Positions 9,032 through 18,025 are shown, counted from the first letter of the stretch. The stretch is DNA of 64,000 bases from Moheibacter lacus (GCF_014042165.1 NZ_JACDZE010000001.1:580595-644594), one strand, 5' to 3'. A program made the numbers and translations. Notes: generated from the letters alone by a model not told the origin.

Positions 9032-9457
9032 TTAATAATTGTACAATTCTCTTCTTGAAAAATGGAAATCGCTCTCGATGATTGCGTTTTCATCACTATC
9101 AGAACCATGGATAGCGTTTGCAGCAATGGATTCAGCGTATTTCTGACGAATGGTTCCTTCTGCAGCTTCTTGTGGATTGGTCGCACCGATTAGGTTTCTG
9201 AATTCCTCGATGGCATTGTCTTTTTCCAAAACCGCAGCCACGATCGGACCTGAAATCATAAAGTCTACCAATTCACCAAAAAACGGACGCTCTTTGTGTA
9301 CTTCATAAAACAATTCTGCATCACGGCGTGAAAGTTGGGTCAATTTCAAAGCTTTGATTTTGAAACCGGCGTTGGTGATATCCGCCAAAATATTTCCGAT
9401 GTGCCCGTTTTTCACGGCATCGGGTTTAATCATTGTAAGTGTAATCTTTCCAGACAT
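9032..9457 (-). CDS. ndk: Nucleoside diphosphate kinase
   Basis: 141 aa from the ATG at 9457, which gives the usual [15 protein letters not shown] start; a TTG 24 bp upstream is less likely. The phospho-accepting histidine lies in [11 protein letters not shown] (residues ~115-125), with substrate-binding TMIKPDAV and the ERPFF segment. It equilibrates NTP and NDP pools. Monocistronic with a downstream terminator. Confidence 0.96.
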   Translation of the reverse strand: MSGKITLTMIKPDAVKNGHIGNILADITNAGFKIKALKLTQLSRRDAELFYEVHKERPFFGELVDFMISGPIVAAVLEKDNAIEEFRNLIGATNPQEAAEGTIRQKYAESIAANAIHGSDSDENAIIESDFHFSRRELYNY

Positions 9458-9626
9458 TTTGTTTATTTTTTTGAGCGGCAAAAATAATGCGTTTCGCAGA
9501 AATTAAAAAGTATAATGCTAAAACTATAACGTAAAGTGCTGAAAAATTAACACTTAACTTGATTGATAAATCGAATTTTTGATATGTAATTCAAATGAAA
9601 GCCCTCCTTTGTAGAGCTGGGAGTCA

Positions 9627-10511
9627 TCATTCTCTATATATCAATGGAGCAAATTTGGATTGGTTAAACTCCGCTTCTTTTTCAAATTTGGTGATGGAAT
9701 GTATTTTCTTTTCGTCTACTTTTACCACTTCTACAAAAACCGGTTCTTTCTCGGAATTGGCAAAAAGATTGTAAATGTAGATTTCAAAAAATTCCTTCTC
9801 CAAAAATCCATCGGTCACCAAAATTTTATCGGAAGCTTTGCATTTTTCAATTAAAGATTTATAAGGCTCAGAGCTCTCCAATTCATTCAATGTCAAAAAT
9901 TTACCTAAAAAACTGAATTGATCATCTTTGATTTCATATACTTTGATGTCCTTTCCTTTATAAAGTCGGATTTCATACCTCAACTCAGCTTCATCTAACA
10001 AAGTAAACAAAACGATTTCATCTACAGGATAAATAAAATCAGCCAATTTTTCTTCTTTTTTCTCCAATTGGTAATGGATAGGAATTTGAAATACCAAATT
10101 TACAACTGTTCCATCCTTCAATTTTGCAGGTCTTATCGGTGGCAATTCCATTGCGATTTTTTCCATGGCCATAACGGCAGCCTCTCCCAAAATCGGATCA
10201 CTACCTTCCATTTCCTTCATTCCAAATAAAATTCCTTCTTTTGAAATGATGAATTGAACATCGGCTCTCGCATCATAAATTCCACTATGGATTAAAAATT
10301 CATCCACACCTTTCATGTTTTGAAGTAATCGATCCGAAAGGTTCGCTGCGATACATTTGGTCATATCCTTTTTGTCCTGTGGATCTACCGTTTCACAACC
10401 GGGAAACACTGGCATTTCTTTGACTTTATTTTCCGTGTACAATTGATGCGATTGACTGAAAATGAAGTTTCCAAAGAATAAAATCGACAAGAAAGAAATT
10501 AATGGCTTCAT
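9627..10511 (-). CDS. TonB C-terminal-like domain exported protein (paralog 1)
   Basis: 294 aa with a signal peptide (1-19). Residues ~30-145 hold a flavobacterial TonB-C-like domain: the opening MPVFPGCE with a paired downstream Cys (TKCIAANLSD), then ADVQFIISKEGILFGMK and LPPIRPAKLKDGTVVNLVFQIPI. No proline-rich periplasmic spanner or membrane anchor is seen, so it is not a classical energy transducer. The C-terminal ~140 residues are specific to this group. It is first of three tandem paralogs. Confidence 0.8.
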   Translation of the reverse strand: MKPLISFLSILFFGNFIFSQSHQLYTENKVKEMPVFPGCETVDPQDKKDMTKCIAANLSDRLLQNMKGVDEFLIHSGIYDARADVQFIISKEGILFGMKEMEGSDPILGEAAVMAMEKIAMELPPIRPAKLKDGTVVNLVFQIPIHYQLEKKEEKLADFIYPVDEIVLFTLLDEAELRYEIRLYKGKDIKVYEIKDDQFSFLGKFLTLNELESSEPYKSLIEKCKASDKILVTDGFLEKEFFEIYIYNLFANSEKEPVFVEVVKVDEKKIHSITKFEKEAEFNQSKFAPLIYRE

Positions 10512-10535
10512 ACTGAATTATTTACAAAAGTAAAC

Positions 10536-11414
10536 TTAATTTCGCAAAACGACAGCAAGATAATTGCGATATCCCTCGATTTCGGATTGGAGAATGGATT
10601 CAATCCATACTTCTTCACCATCCACTACTTTAAAAATATCAATGGAGTTGGGTTTTTCAGTGGAATAATACAATCGGTACAATATCTTTTTTACCGTTTT
10701 TTCTGCCAATAAAATATGTTGATTATCCCTTATCAAAATGGATTTATAGGGCTCGGAATTAAAAATTTCTTGTGTAGAAAGAAATTTACCTAGAAAAGTC
10801 TCTTTTCCATTTAGAATTTCATAAACTTTTATATTTTTTGACTTGTCTTGTCGAATTTCATAAATTTTATTTTCTTCTTTTAAAGTCGCTATTGTCATTT
10901 CTTTCCATTGAAATTCATGCAAAAAAGAAACCTCAAGCTGCAAACGTATAGGAAGCTGAAAAACCAAATTCACCGGAGTTCCATCTTTCAAAGCCGCCGG
11001 TTTTATTTTTTTTAATTTTGAAGAAATGCGCTCAAAAGCCATTTCAGAAGCAATCCCCAAATCCTCATTTGCCCCCTTTAATGCTTCAATTTGAACGATT
11101 TTCCCATTTTTATCTATGACGAATTGAACTTTTGCAACCGCTCGGCTGTAACCGTCCTTTTCCATTTGACCATAAAAAGGCTTTAACTCTTTGGTCAACA
11201 AAGCCGATAATTCTTTTGAAACACATTTCTGCAGATTGATTTTGTCATTTTCATCGATGCTTTCACAGCCCGGAAAAATCGCCATATACCCAACTTGCCG
11301 AACCGTAAAACCCTCTTCTGAATTTACATCGACCGGAAGTTTATCGAGACTTTCTTGGGCAATTAAAAAGCTGATTTGAAATAAAGTTAAGGCAAAAAGT
11401 AATTGTTTTTTCAT
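10536..11414 (-). CDS. TonB C-terminal-like domain exported protein (paralog 2)
   Basis: 292 aa, collinear with the 9627-10511 protein: signal peptide, MAIFPGCESIDENDK, LQKCVSKELSALL, AKVQFVIDKNGKIVQIEALKG, KKIKPAALKDGTPVNLVFQLPI, and a related C-terminal part (ENKIYEIRQDKSKNIKVYEI; ETFLGKFLSTQEIFNSEPYKS). Only ~24 bp separate it from its neighbour, so the group is probably one operon. Function unknown; the conserved Cys pair may form a disulfide in the periplasm. Confidence 0.8.
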   Translation of the reverse strand: MKKQLLFALTLFQISFLIAQESLDKLPVDVNSEEGFTVRQVGYMAIFPGCESIDENDKINLQKCVSKELSALLTKELKPFYGQMEKDGYSRAVAKVQFVIDKNGKIVQIEALKGANEDLGIASEMAFERISSKLKKIKPAALKDGTPVNLVFQLPIRLQLEVSFLHEFQWKEMTIATLKEENKIYEIRQDKSKNIKVYEILNGKETFLGKFLSTQEIFNSEPYKSILIRDNQHILLAEKTVKKILYRLYYSTEKPNSIDIFKVVDGEEVWIESILQSEIEGYRNYLAVVLRN

Positions 11415-11420
11415 TTTTAT

Positions 11421-11930
11421 CTAATTCAAGTTTTTGATAAATTCTTCATACTTGGTTGCTGTCAAATCAAAAGAAATAGGCAGTTTGTACAGAAATCTGG
11501 AACAAGTCCCATTTTCATATTTGGCGGGAACAATTCCAGTTGTTTCCGTTGAAATTTCATTTAAAACCAATTCCAATTCATCTTCAAAAGCATTTTCCCT
11601 TCTGTTTTCGATGCTCAATGCCAATTTTCCTTGAAAACTAATGTTCATCAAAACCGCAACTTTATAATATTGCCTCGAATCATCATGTTTCGCATCTGGA
11701 GAGAATTCACTGTCCATTTTTTCTGCAATTTTACTTGCGATGAAATTTCGATTACAAATATTGAGCGAATCATTTTTTTCTTTAAATGATTCACATCCAA
11801 GGAAAATAGGAAGCGTTTTCGGCGTATAGGTTGTAAAACCAACTTGTTTGTATTCCTCACAAAGTTTTTCTTGTTGCGCTGATAAAATACAAAAAGGAAA
11901 AATCAATAAAACCAATAAAACGTCTTTCAT
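11421..11930 (-). CDS. Short TonB C-terminal-like domain protein (paralog 3)
   Basis: 169 aa. It keeps the signal peptide, the LPIFLGCESFKEKND opening, the second Cys (LNICNRNFIASKI) and the GIVPAKYENGTCSRFLYKLPISFDL end of the TonB-C-like domain, but lacks the ~120-residue C-terminal extension of the other two. It lies 6 bp upstream of paralog 2, as the likely first gene of the operon. Confidence 0.75.
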   Translation of the reverse strand: MKDVLLVLLIFPFCILSAQQEKLCEEYKQVGFTTYTPKTLPIFLGCESFKEKNDSLNICNRNFIASKIAEKMDSEFSPDAKHDDSRQYYKVAVLMNISFQGKLALSIENRRENAFEDELELVLNEISTETTGIVPAKYENGTCSRFLYKLPISFDLTATKYEEFIKNLN

Positions 11931-11962
11931 TTAAAATTCGCAATTTTTAATTCAAAATATAT

Positions 11963-13537
11963 TTACTTCAAATCCTTATTAAAAAAAGCGCCGCGGTTTT
12001 CTTTTCGTTCCTGACTTTGAATAATAATCAACCAAGCCACGGAAACCAGATTCCTTAGTTCGGATAATTGGGGCGACAATAAATTCATTTTGTAAATTTC
12101 CTTTACCGAACGATAAATTTCTTCTTCACGGACTTTTGCCAATTCCAATCGTTCATTTGACCGAACAATCGAAACCAAATCACTCATCATGATTTGCAAT
12201 TGTTTTTTCAAATAATTCAACAAAACCATTTCTTTGGTTACGCTCAATCCTTCATCTTTCCATTCGGGGACCAAATCGATCAAATCAAAACGGAAAATAT
12301 TTTCTTTCAGTAATTCCACGGTTTTGATCGCCGCACGATGCCCGAAAACCATCGCTTCCAACAGTGAATTCGATGCCAAACGGTTTGCGCCGTGAAGACC
12401 GGTGTTGGTACATTCGCCAACGGCAAACATATTCTGGATCGTCGATTGCCCATCCAAATCGACCTCAATTCCGCCGCACAAATAATGCGAAGCCGGAACC
12501 ACCGGAATCAAATCTTTGAACATATCGAGGCCCTCTTCTTTGCATTTTTCATAAATATTGGGAAAATGCTCGAGAAATTTCTCCTGATCCAAATTCCGAC
12601 AATCCAAACACACATAATCATCGCCTCGCAATTTCATTTCGTTATCGATCGCACGTGCCACTATATCTCTTGAAGCTAATTCTTCGCGTTCATCATATTT
12701 GTGCATAAACGGTTTTCCGTCGCGTGTCAACAATTTTGCTCCAAATCCGCGAACTGCTTCCGAAATCAAAAACAATTGACCGGAAATATGACTGTACAAA
12801 GCCGTCGGATGAAATTGAATGAATTCCATATTGGAAATTTTGGCTTTCGCTCTGTGCGCCAAACCGATTCCGTCGCCGGTTGCTATTTCAGGATTGGTCG
12901 TATTTTTATAGACGTGTCCACAACCGCCTGTTGCCATCAAAGTGATTTTGGACGTAATTCTTTTGATTTCTTCCGATTTTACATCCAAGACATACGCACC
13001 AAAACAATTCAATTTATCTCGGTCAAATTCTTCCCCATCGATATGATGTTCTGTAATCAAATCAATCACATAATGATGCGTTAATAATTCGATATTGGGT
13101 GTTTTTTCGACAACAGCCAGAAGCGCGCGTTCTATTTCATATCCGGTGATGTCTTTATGATGCACTACCCGATTTTCCGTATGACCGCCTTCACGCCCCA
13201 AATCATATGTTCCGACATCACTTTTGTCAAATTGAGCGCCCCATTCCACGATTTCTCGGAAGCGAATTGGTCCTTCTTTTACGACGATTTCTACCGCTTC
13301 CCGATTGCAAAGTCCATCTCCGGCTCGCAAAGTATCTTCAATGTGCTTCTGGAAACTATCGTTCTCAAAATCGGTTACGACAGCGACGCCGCCTTGCGCA
13401 TATTTGGTGTTGGATTCTTCATCGTCTGCTTTTGTGACGATGGTGATTTGGGTTTCGGGTAATTTTTGGGCAACTTTTATCGCATAGGAAAGTCCGGAAA
13501 TGCCGGAACCGATGACCAAAACGTCTGTAACTAACAT
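11963..13537 (-). CDS. nadB: L-aspartate oxidase
   Basis: 524 aa. The N-terminal FAD-binding motif is VIGSGISGLSYAIKVA (residues ~8-23). Family blocks follow: KYAQGGVAVV, GREGGHTENRVVHHKD, MATGGCGHVYKNTTNP, FIQFHPTAL, HYLCGGIEVDLDGQS and GLHGANRLASNSLLEAMVFG. It oxidises aspartate to iminoaspartate, the first step of de novo NAD synthesis. nadA and nadC are not adjacent; pnuC at 50.3 kb in this window imports an alternative NAD precursor. Confidence 0.95.
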   Translation of the reverse strand: MLVTDVLVIGSGISGLSYAIKVAQKLPETQITIVTKADDEESNTKYAQGGVAVVTDFENDSFQKHIEDTLRAGDGLCNREAVEIVVKEGPIRFREIVEWGAQFDKSDVGTYDLGREGGHTENRVVHHKDITGYEIERALLAVVEKTPNIELLTHHYVIDLITEHHIDGEEFDRDKLNCFGAYVLDVKSEEIKRITSKITLMATGGCGHVYKNTTNPEIATGDGIGLAHRAKAKISNMEFIQFHPTALYSHISGQLFLISEAVRGFGAKLLTRDGKPFMHKYDEREELASRDIVARAIDNEMKLRGDDYVCLDCRNLDQEKFLEHFPNIYEKCKEEGLDMFKDLIPVVPASHYLCGGIEVDLDGQSTIQNMFAVGECTNTGLHGANRLASNSLLEAMVFGHRAAIKTVELLKENIFRFDLIDLVPEWKDEGLSVTKEMVLLNYLKKQLQIMMSDLVSIVRSNERLELAKVREEEIYRSVKEIYKMNLLSPQLSELRNLVSVAWLIIIQSQERKENRGAFFNKDLK

Positions 13538-13628
13538 GAATTCAAATTATGTTGCAATATAGTCTAATTTGATTTTCGAAAAGCTCAGGATGACAAAAAT
13601 GTAATAATTAGAAGATTTGAAAATTAAC

Positions 13629-13662
13629 TAAAAACGCCAACAAAATGAATTGTTAGCGTTTA
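13629..13662 (-). terminator. recA terminator
   Basis: Imperfect stem AAACGCCAACAA / TTGTTAGCGTTT (13633-13644 with 13651-13662), followed on the minus strand by a T run, ~65 bp past the recA stop. Confidence 0.65.
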
Positions 13663-13702
13663 ATTTTTAAAAAGGAATAAATTTCAAATTAACTCATTTT
13701 CA

Positions 13703-13716
13703 TCCATCGCGGCGGA
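13703..13716. repeat. TCCGCC-type palindrome, degenerate copy
   Basis: TCCATCGCGGCGGA, a diverged copy of the 14-bp palindrome family, just past the recA stop. Confidence 0.45.
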
Positions 13717-13725
13717 CAAATTAAT

Positions 13726-14724
13726 TTAGCCTTCCTTGATTGCTTCTTTGATTTTTTCTTCCAATTCTTCTGCCAATTCTGGATTGTCTTTCAACAATTC
13801 TTTTACAGCATCACGTCCTTGACCCAATTTGCTTTCATCATAACTGTACCAAGAACCGCTTTTTTGAACAATTCCTTTTTCAACTCCGACATCGAGAATT
13901 TCACCTACTTTGGAAATTCCTTCGCCGAACATAATATCGAATTCCGCCTGACGAAAAGGTGGCGCCACTTTGTTTTTCACGACTTTCACCCGAACATGGT
14001 TTCCGGTCGCTTCGTCGCCGGTTTTGATTTGCGAAGCACGGCGGATGTCCAAACGAACCGAAGCATAAAATTTCAATGCGTTTCCTCCGGTTGTCGTTTC
14101 AGGATTTCCAAACATCACTCCGATTTTTTCACGCAATTGGTTGATGAAAATACATGTACATTTTGTTTTAGAAATCGTTGCAGTCAATTTTCGTAAGGCT
14201 TGCGACATCAATCGAGCTTGCAATCCCATTTTGCTATCACCCATTTCACCTTCGATTTCGGCCTTTGGTGTCAACGCCGCAACGGAGTCGATCACGATGA
14301 TGTCAATCGCTCCGGAACGAATCAAATTATCCGCAATTTCTAGTGCTTGTTCGCCATTGTCCGGTTGAGAAATAATTAGATTTTCTACATCCACGCCCAA
14401 TTTTTGCGCATAATAGCGATCAAATGCATGCTCAGCATCCACAAAAGCTGCAATTCCTCCGGCTTTTTGTGCTTCGGCAATCGCATGCAACGTCAATGTC
14501 GTTTTACCGGAAGATTCCGGCCCGTAAATTTCGATGACACGTCCACGCGGATATCCGCCGATTCCCAACGCAATGTCCAGTCCCAATGATCCGGTGGGAA
14601 TCACACCAATTCCTTCATCCACTGCGCTGTCGCCCATCCGCATTACCGTTCCTTTTCCGTAGGTTTTGTCCATTTTGTCCAAAACCAATTGGAGTGCTTT
14701 CTTTTTATTATCTAAATCGCTCAT
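13726..14724 (-). CDS. recA: Recombinase RecA
   Basis: 332 aa. Walker A is GPESSGKTT (residues ~68-76); the substrate loops are seen in [21 protein letters not shown] and [29 protein letters not shown]. The C-terminus is short but ends in an acidic/basic helix ([14 protein letters not shown]). It forms the presynaptic filament for homologous recombination and repair. A box TAATTTTG (minus strand, 14789-14796) lies 65 bp before the ATG. Confidence 0.97.
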   Translation of the reverse strand: MSDLDNKKKALQLVLDKMDKTYGKGTVMRMGDSAVDEGIGVIPTGSLGLDIALGIGGYPRGRVIEIYGPESSGKTTLTLHAIAEAQKAGGIAAFVDAEHAFDRYYAQKLGVDVENLIISQPDNGEQALEIADNLIRSGAIDIIVIDSVAALTPKAEIEGEMGDSKMGLQARLMSQALRKLTATISKTKCTCIFINQLREKIGVMFGNPETTTGGNALKFYASVRLDIRRASQIKTGDEATGNHVRVKVVKNKVAPPFRQAEFDIMFGEGISKVGEILDVGVEKGIVQKSGSWYSYDESKLGQGRDAVKELLKDNPELAEELEEKIKEAIKEG

Positions 14725-14732
14725 TTTTAATT

Positions 14733-14785
14733 TGTTTAAAGTTTAATGTTCAATCCGCCACGGCGGACAAGAGTTTCAAGTTGTT
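14733..14785. repeat. Heptamer array interrupted by TCCGCC palindrome
   Basis: Three 7-bp units TGTTTAA, AGTTTAA, TGTTCAA (14733-14753), then the 14-bp palindrome TCCGCCACGGCGGA (14754-14767), then AGTTTCA, AGTTGTT (14772-14785). It lies in the recA leader. Confidence 0.65.
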
Positions 14786-14788
14786 TGT

Positions 14789-14796
14789 CAAAATTA
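14789..14796 (-). promoter_or_regulatory. Probable recA -7 box
   Basis: TAATTTTG on the minus strand matches TAnnTTTG. The heptamer/palindrome repeat lies between it and the recA start, so it would be transcribed in the leader. Confidence 0.45.
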
Positions 14797-14935
14797 AAGG
14801 TTAAAAATGACAAAATATGTCGTTGGGGATATTTTTATTCACAAAATCATTTAATGCAGAATCGTACAAATTACACTTTCAATGATTTGACTAAAAATAA
14901 GCGATTTGATAGTTTGGGAAAATATATGGGCTTAA

Positions 14936-15148
14936 TTAATAAATTGTTTCATAATTACTCCAGTCGGTGTATCTTCTTGTGGTACCGTCCTGAAGATAAA
15001 CAACCAAGGAATTCCCCATCCAAACGGCTCTTTCCACCGGTCTTCCTACGTAGAGATTTTCATACGTATAAGTTGCTCTGTAAAGTTTAACGGTTGAATT
15101 ATCGATTTTTAAAACACCGTAATTAGCTGATTCATTCCAAATGTCCAT
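14936..15148 (-). CDS. Small protein of unknown function
   Basis: 70 aa from the ATG at 15148 (76 aa if a GTG at 15166 is used). It is rich in Tyr, Trp and Val (VKLYRATYTYENLYVGRPVE; GTTRRYTDWSNYETIY) and looks like a small beta-sheet domain. No signal peptide. I do not recognise it. It stands alone between recA and the WYL operon, transcribed away from the latter, with the inverted repeat at 15190-15228 just upstream. Confidence 0.5.
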   Translation of the reverse strand: MDIWNESANYGVLKIDNSTVKLYRATYTYENLYVGRPVERAVWMGNSLVVYLQDGTTRRYTDWSNYETIY

Positions 15149-15189
15149 CTTTTCTAAGTTTTTCACAAAGTTGAGATGTGCTATTATAT

Positions 15190-15228
15190 TCTATTTACAA
15201 TGAGGGATTTTTTCTCATTGTAAATAGA
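15190..15228. repeat. Perfect 15-bp inverted repeat
   Basis: TCTATTTACAATGAG (15190-15204), a 9-nt loop GGATTTTTT, and its exact complement (15214-15228). It lies between the divergent 14936 gene and the WYL operon. Its right arm is part of the operator-like block described next, so the left arm supplies a third half-site in opposite orientation. Confidence 0.85.
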
Positions 15229-15252
15229 TTACAACGACATAATTTAATTTCG
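15214..15252 (+). promoter_or_regulatory. Operator/promoter-like block of the WYL operon
   Basis: TTGTAA-N5-TTACAA (15218-15234 region) inside a block that begins CTCATTGTAAAT and continues CATAATTT. The same block recurs at 17988-18025. The first TTG (15218-15220) lies 19 bp before TAATTTAA (15240-15247), a plausible -33/-7 pair, so a protein bound to the palindrome would cover the promoter. The WYL regulator encoded by this operon is the obvious candidate binder (inference). Confidence 0.5.
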
Positions 15253-15408
15253 CAACCCTTCAAGATTCGCTCATTGAAATAATTGAAACGACCAAATCCT
15301 ACGCAAAATAAACTGTTGAGAAACAAATAAAGGTGGTAGGGAAGGAATTTTCAATGTATCTAAATTTTTAATCTAACTAAATTTATAAATTAATCAAAAA
15401 ATAACTTT

Positions 15409-16155
15409 ATGAGTAAAATAGATTTTTCAAAATACTTAAAAAGCACTGACGAATATTCGCAAATTAAATTAACTGAATTTGTAACAAATTTAAACGAACA
15501 ACCTTATTTTTATAATTCCGTAATCGAACATAAAACATTGATTGAAAATTTAATCGATGATTCTGAAGTAGATTTTTGTCTTTTGGAATTTCAGTCGCAT
15601 TTTGACATTGTCGCTTCTGACTTATTTCAAATCGACTTGAACGAGGTTAAAAATGAATTAAGAAGAAACAATAAAACCGCAAATGCTATTTTGACTGCCT
15701 TTGAAATTACTCCGAGATTAGCCGAAAAAGCAACCCGAACACTTGTTTGGTACAAAATGTATTTTAAAGCGATCCTGCAAAAGATTCTTGATGTAGACGT
15801 TTTACATCACGATTTTATATTTGGTTGTGATATACACGATGATGATGACGTTTTGGAAAATGGAAAATTCGCTGATATATTCATTCACAAACCTGCTCTT
15901 TTACAAATTACTTCCGTAGATTTTATTGATTCTTATGAATCCATTCTATTGGAAGAATTGGGAATAACTCCGGAAGAATACAAACAAATATTTGAATTTC
16001 CCTTTGCTTTACTTTTTGATGTGGGAATTAAGATTGAAGGACAAAAAAACCTAATCAGGAAACCTTTTCTGATGAGCATGGGGCGAGATCTGTTTTTTAT
16101 GTTTGATTCTGTCACAAAACATCGTTTCACTAATGAATTCAGTAGAAAATCCTAA
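15409..16155 (+). CDS. Protein of unknown function, first gene of WYL operon
   Basis: 248 aa, soluble and acidic, no signal peptide or membrane segment. I do not recognise a family. Notable segments are FGCDIHDDDDVLENGKFADIF (residues ~143-163; Asp-rich) and KIEGQKNLIRKPFLMSMGRD (~208-227). It ends 6 bp before the WYL regulator gene, so the two are cotranscribed and probably work together. The ~160-bp leader between the operator-like block and the ATG is AT-rich and shows nothing else. Confidence 0.7.
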   Translation: MSKIDFSKYLKSTDEYSQIKLTEFVTNLNEQPYFYNSVIEHKTLIENLIDDSEVDFCLLEFQSHFDIVASDLFQIDLNEVKNELRRNNKTANAILTAFEITPRLAEKATRTLVWYKMYFKAILQKILDVDVLHHDFIFGCDIHDDDDVLENGKFADIFIHKPALLQITSVDFIDSYESILLEELGITPEEYKQIFEFPFALLFDVGIKIEGQKNLIRKPFLMSMGRDLFFMFDSVTKHRFTNEFSRKS

Positions 16156-16161
16156 TTAATT

Positions 16162-17142
16162 ATGGCAGGAAAAAACGCTTATTTACGCTATCGAATCATT
16201 GACGAATGTCTGAACAGCAACAAAAACTATGATGCTAATTCATTATTGGAACGAATTTCAGAACGTCTTGATTTAAAGGTTTCCAAAAGCACTTTAGACA
16301 AAGATATCCGGGCGATGAAAGAGGAACTGTCCGCCCCAATAAATTGGAACAAAGACGGATTCTATCAGTACGAATACGAGTTTTCGCTTACCGGAATTAC
16401 TCTTGCCGATGAAGAAGAAGATGCTCTTAAAACAAGTCTTGCCATTTTGGATATTCTGAAAGAAACAAAATTCCTGAAATCTTATCAATCACTTTTTGAA
16501 CGACTTTTGGTTCGTTCTCAAAACCAACCCGACGAAAACCATTTTATAGAATGGGAAAAACCGGCGGAGTTTCTCGGAAAAGAATGGTTTGATTTGATTC
16601 TTAAAGCCATTCGGGAACGGCAAACATTGCAGATTACACACAAAGTTTATGACAAAGAACCTAAACAACATACTGTTTCACCTTTTATGATAAAAGAACA
16701 CCGAAACCGTTTTTATTTAATTGCGCTGAAACACAAAAAAGGAAAAGAAAATGCCATTTACAGTTTTGGATTTGACCGAATTTTGGATGTGAAAACATCA
16801 AAGGAAAAATTCAAATCAACTCCCGGATTTAATTCAAAAGAATTCTTCAAATACAGTATGGGAATTACCCGAAAACTAAATGAAGAACCTCTGAAAATGA
16901 AACTCAAAGTAAATGCTTTTGATGCAAATTACGTTTTGTCAGACCCTTGGCATTCCTCCCAAAAAGTCGTGGAACAAACCGATGAACATTTAATTTTCAC
17001 GATTGAAGTTTACGACTCAAACGAATTGGATTTAAAAATCAGAAGTTATGGAGCCGAAATCGAAGTACTGGAACCGGAAAGCTATCGCCGAAAAATAAAA
17101 GAAACCGCCGAAAAGATGCTGCGCATTTACGGAAAACCGTAA
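16162..17142 (+). CDS. WYL-domain transcriptional regulator
   Basis: 326 aa. Residues ~1-60 form a winged-helix DNA-binding domain (YRIIDECLNS, SKSTLDKDIRAMKEEL). Residues ~150-225 are a WYL domain: TVSPFMIKEHRNRFYLIAL, with FYL replacing WYL, followed by the FDRI turn. The C-terminal ~80 residues are a WCX-like extension (DPWHSSQKVVEQ; KIRSYGAEIEVLEPESYR). WYL domains bind ligands such as nucleic acids, and WYL regulators frequently control phage-defence operons. It is second in a tight operon and probably regulates it through the TTGTAA-N5-TTACAA sites. Confidence 0.88.
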   Translation: MAGKNAYLRYRIIDECLNSNKNYDANSLLERISERLDLKVSKSTLDKDIRAMKEELSAPINWNKDGFYQYEYEFSLTGITLADEEEDALKTSLAILDILKETKFLKSYQSLFERLLVRSQNQPDENHFIEWEKPAEFLGKEWFDLILKAIRERQTLQITHKVYDKEPKQHTVSPFMIKEHRNRFYLIALKHKKGKENAIYSFGFDRILDVKTSKEKFKSTPGFNSKEFFKYSMGITRKLNEEPLKMKLKVNAFDANYVLSDPWHSSQKVVEQTDEHLIFTIEVYDSNELDLKIRSYGAEIEVLEPESYRRKIKETAEKMLRIYGKP

Positions 17143-17195
17143 AATTTCTCTGAAAATTTAGTATATTATTGTAAAAACTTTTAAAATTTAAAACT

Positions 17196-17978
17196 ATGAA
17201 TGAAATTAACCCAGAATGGATCCAAAATCGAATTGAAAACTTTTTTGGATATGGAAATTTAAATTCCCCGATTTGGTTTATTGGTATTGAAGAAGGTTTT
17301 AGAGTACGAGATAGATACCAAAACGGAATTGATTTGTTAAAATTAAGATTTGAAAGAACCTATAATCAAAACTCAATTGATGTCGTTGGTGGTATGGAAG
17401 GCGTTTCAGACCATCTAAAATGGTATCAAAATGCAACAGAGATTCAAGATACTTATAAACGGCTAATACAGATTCTACTTCAATGGAGAGGACAACCTAT
17501 TGATGATTCGTCCGTTTTAGGTGTTTTTAATGATAATGTCAATGGGTTGGGAAGAATTAATAGCGATAACGCTATATTAGAGTTGTTACCACTTCCAAAT
17601 CCTGATTTGGGACAATGGATATATGAAGAATACGCAGAAGGTGACTTAGACTTTTTGAGGGATAGAAAAACTTATCAAAAATCCGTAAGAAAAGAACGGG
17701 TTGAAGGATTAAAAAGATTGGTTCAAGAATATGAACCAGAAGTTATTGTTTTTTACTCCCGAAGCTATGTGAATGAAGCAAAAAAATTAATTGAGAACCC
17801 TGTATTACATAACGAAGAAGACACAGAATTATACTATCATTTTTCAAGTGGAAAAACCCATTTATTTGTTACGCCTCACCCAACTCATAGATACAAACTA
17901 AAAACTGGCAGAGTACCAGATGACAATGATTGGACAACAATCAGAAATGCAATTGTAGATGTTTTAAACAACAACTAA
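17196..17978 (+). CDS. Unknown protein, possible uracil-DNA-glycosylase fold
   Basis: 260 aa, cytoplasmic. Near the N-terminus it has FFGYGNLNSPIWFIGIEEG (residues ~17-35), resembling the first motif of UDG-superfamily proteins (strand, then GxxPG). Near the C-terminus THLFVTPHPTHRYK (~220-233) resembles the second, HPS-type motif. The middle part is helical. This two-motif layout is the only support for the fold; no substrate can be assigned. It follows the WYL gene by 53 bp (with a half-site ATTGTAAA at 17168-17175) and is followed by an operator-like palindrome and a hairpin. Confidence 0.6.
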   Translation: MNEINPEWIQNRIENFFGYGNLNSPIWFIGIEEGFRVRDRYQNGIDLLKLRFERTYNQNSIDVVGGMEGVSDHLKWYQNATEIQDTYKRLIQILLQWRGQPIDDSSVLGVFNDNVNGLGRINSDNAILELLPLPNPDLGQWIYEEYAEGDLDFLRDRKTYQKSVRKERVEGLKRLVQEYEPEVIVFYSRSYVNEAKKLIENPVLHNEEDTELYYHFSSGKTHLFVTPHPTHRYKLKTGRVPDDNDWTTIRNAIVDVLNNN

Positions 17979-17987
17979 ATTACATCC

Positions 17988-18025
17988 TCATTGTAAATCC
18001 TTTACAATCCCGCAACATAATTTTA
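17988..18025 (+). promoter_or_regulatory. Second operator-like block, before the AAA ATPase gene
   Basis: A perfect palindrome ATTGTAAA-TCC-TTTACAAT (17990-18008), which contains TTGTAA-N5-TTACAA exactly as at 15218-15234, and the same flanks CTCATTGTAAAT and CATAATTT. It begins 10 bp past the stop of the upstream gene. TAATTTTA (18018-18025) may be a weak -7 box. Confidence 0.55.
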
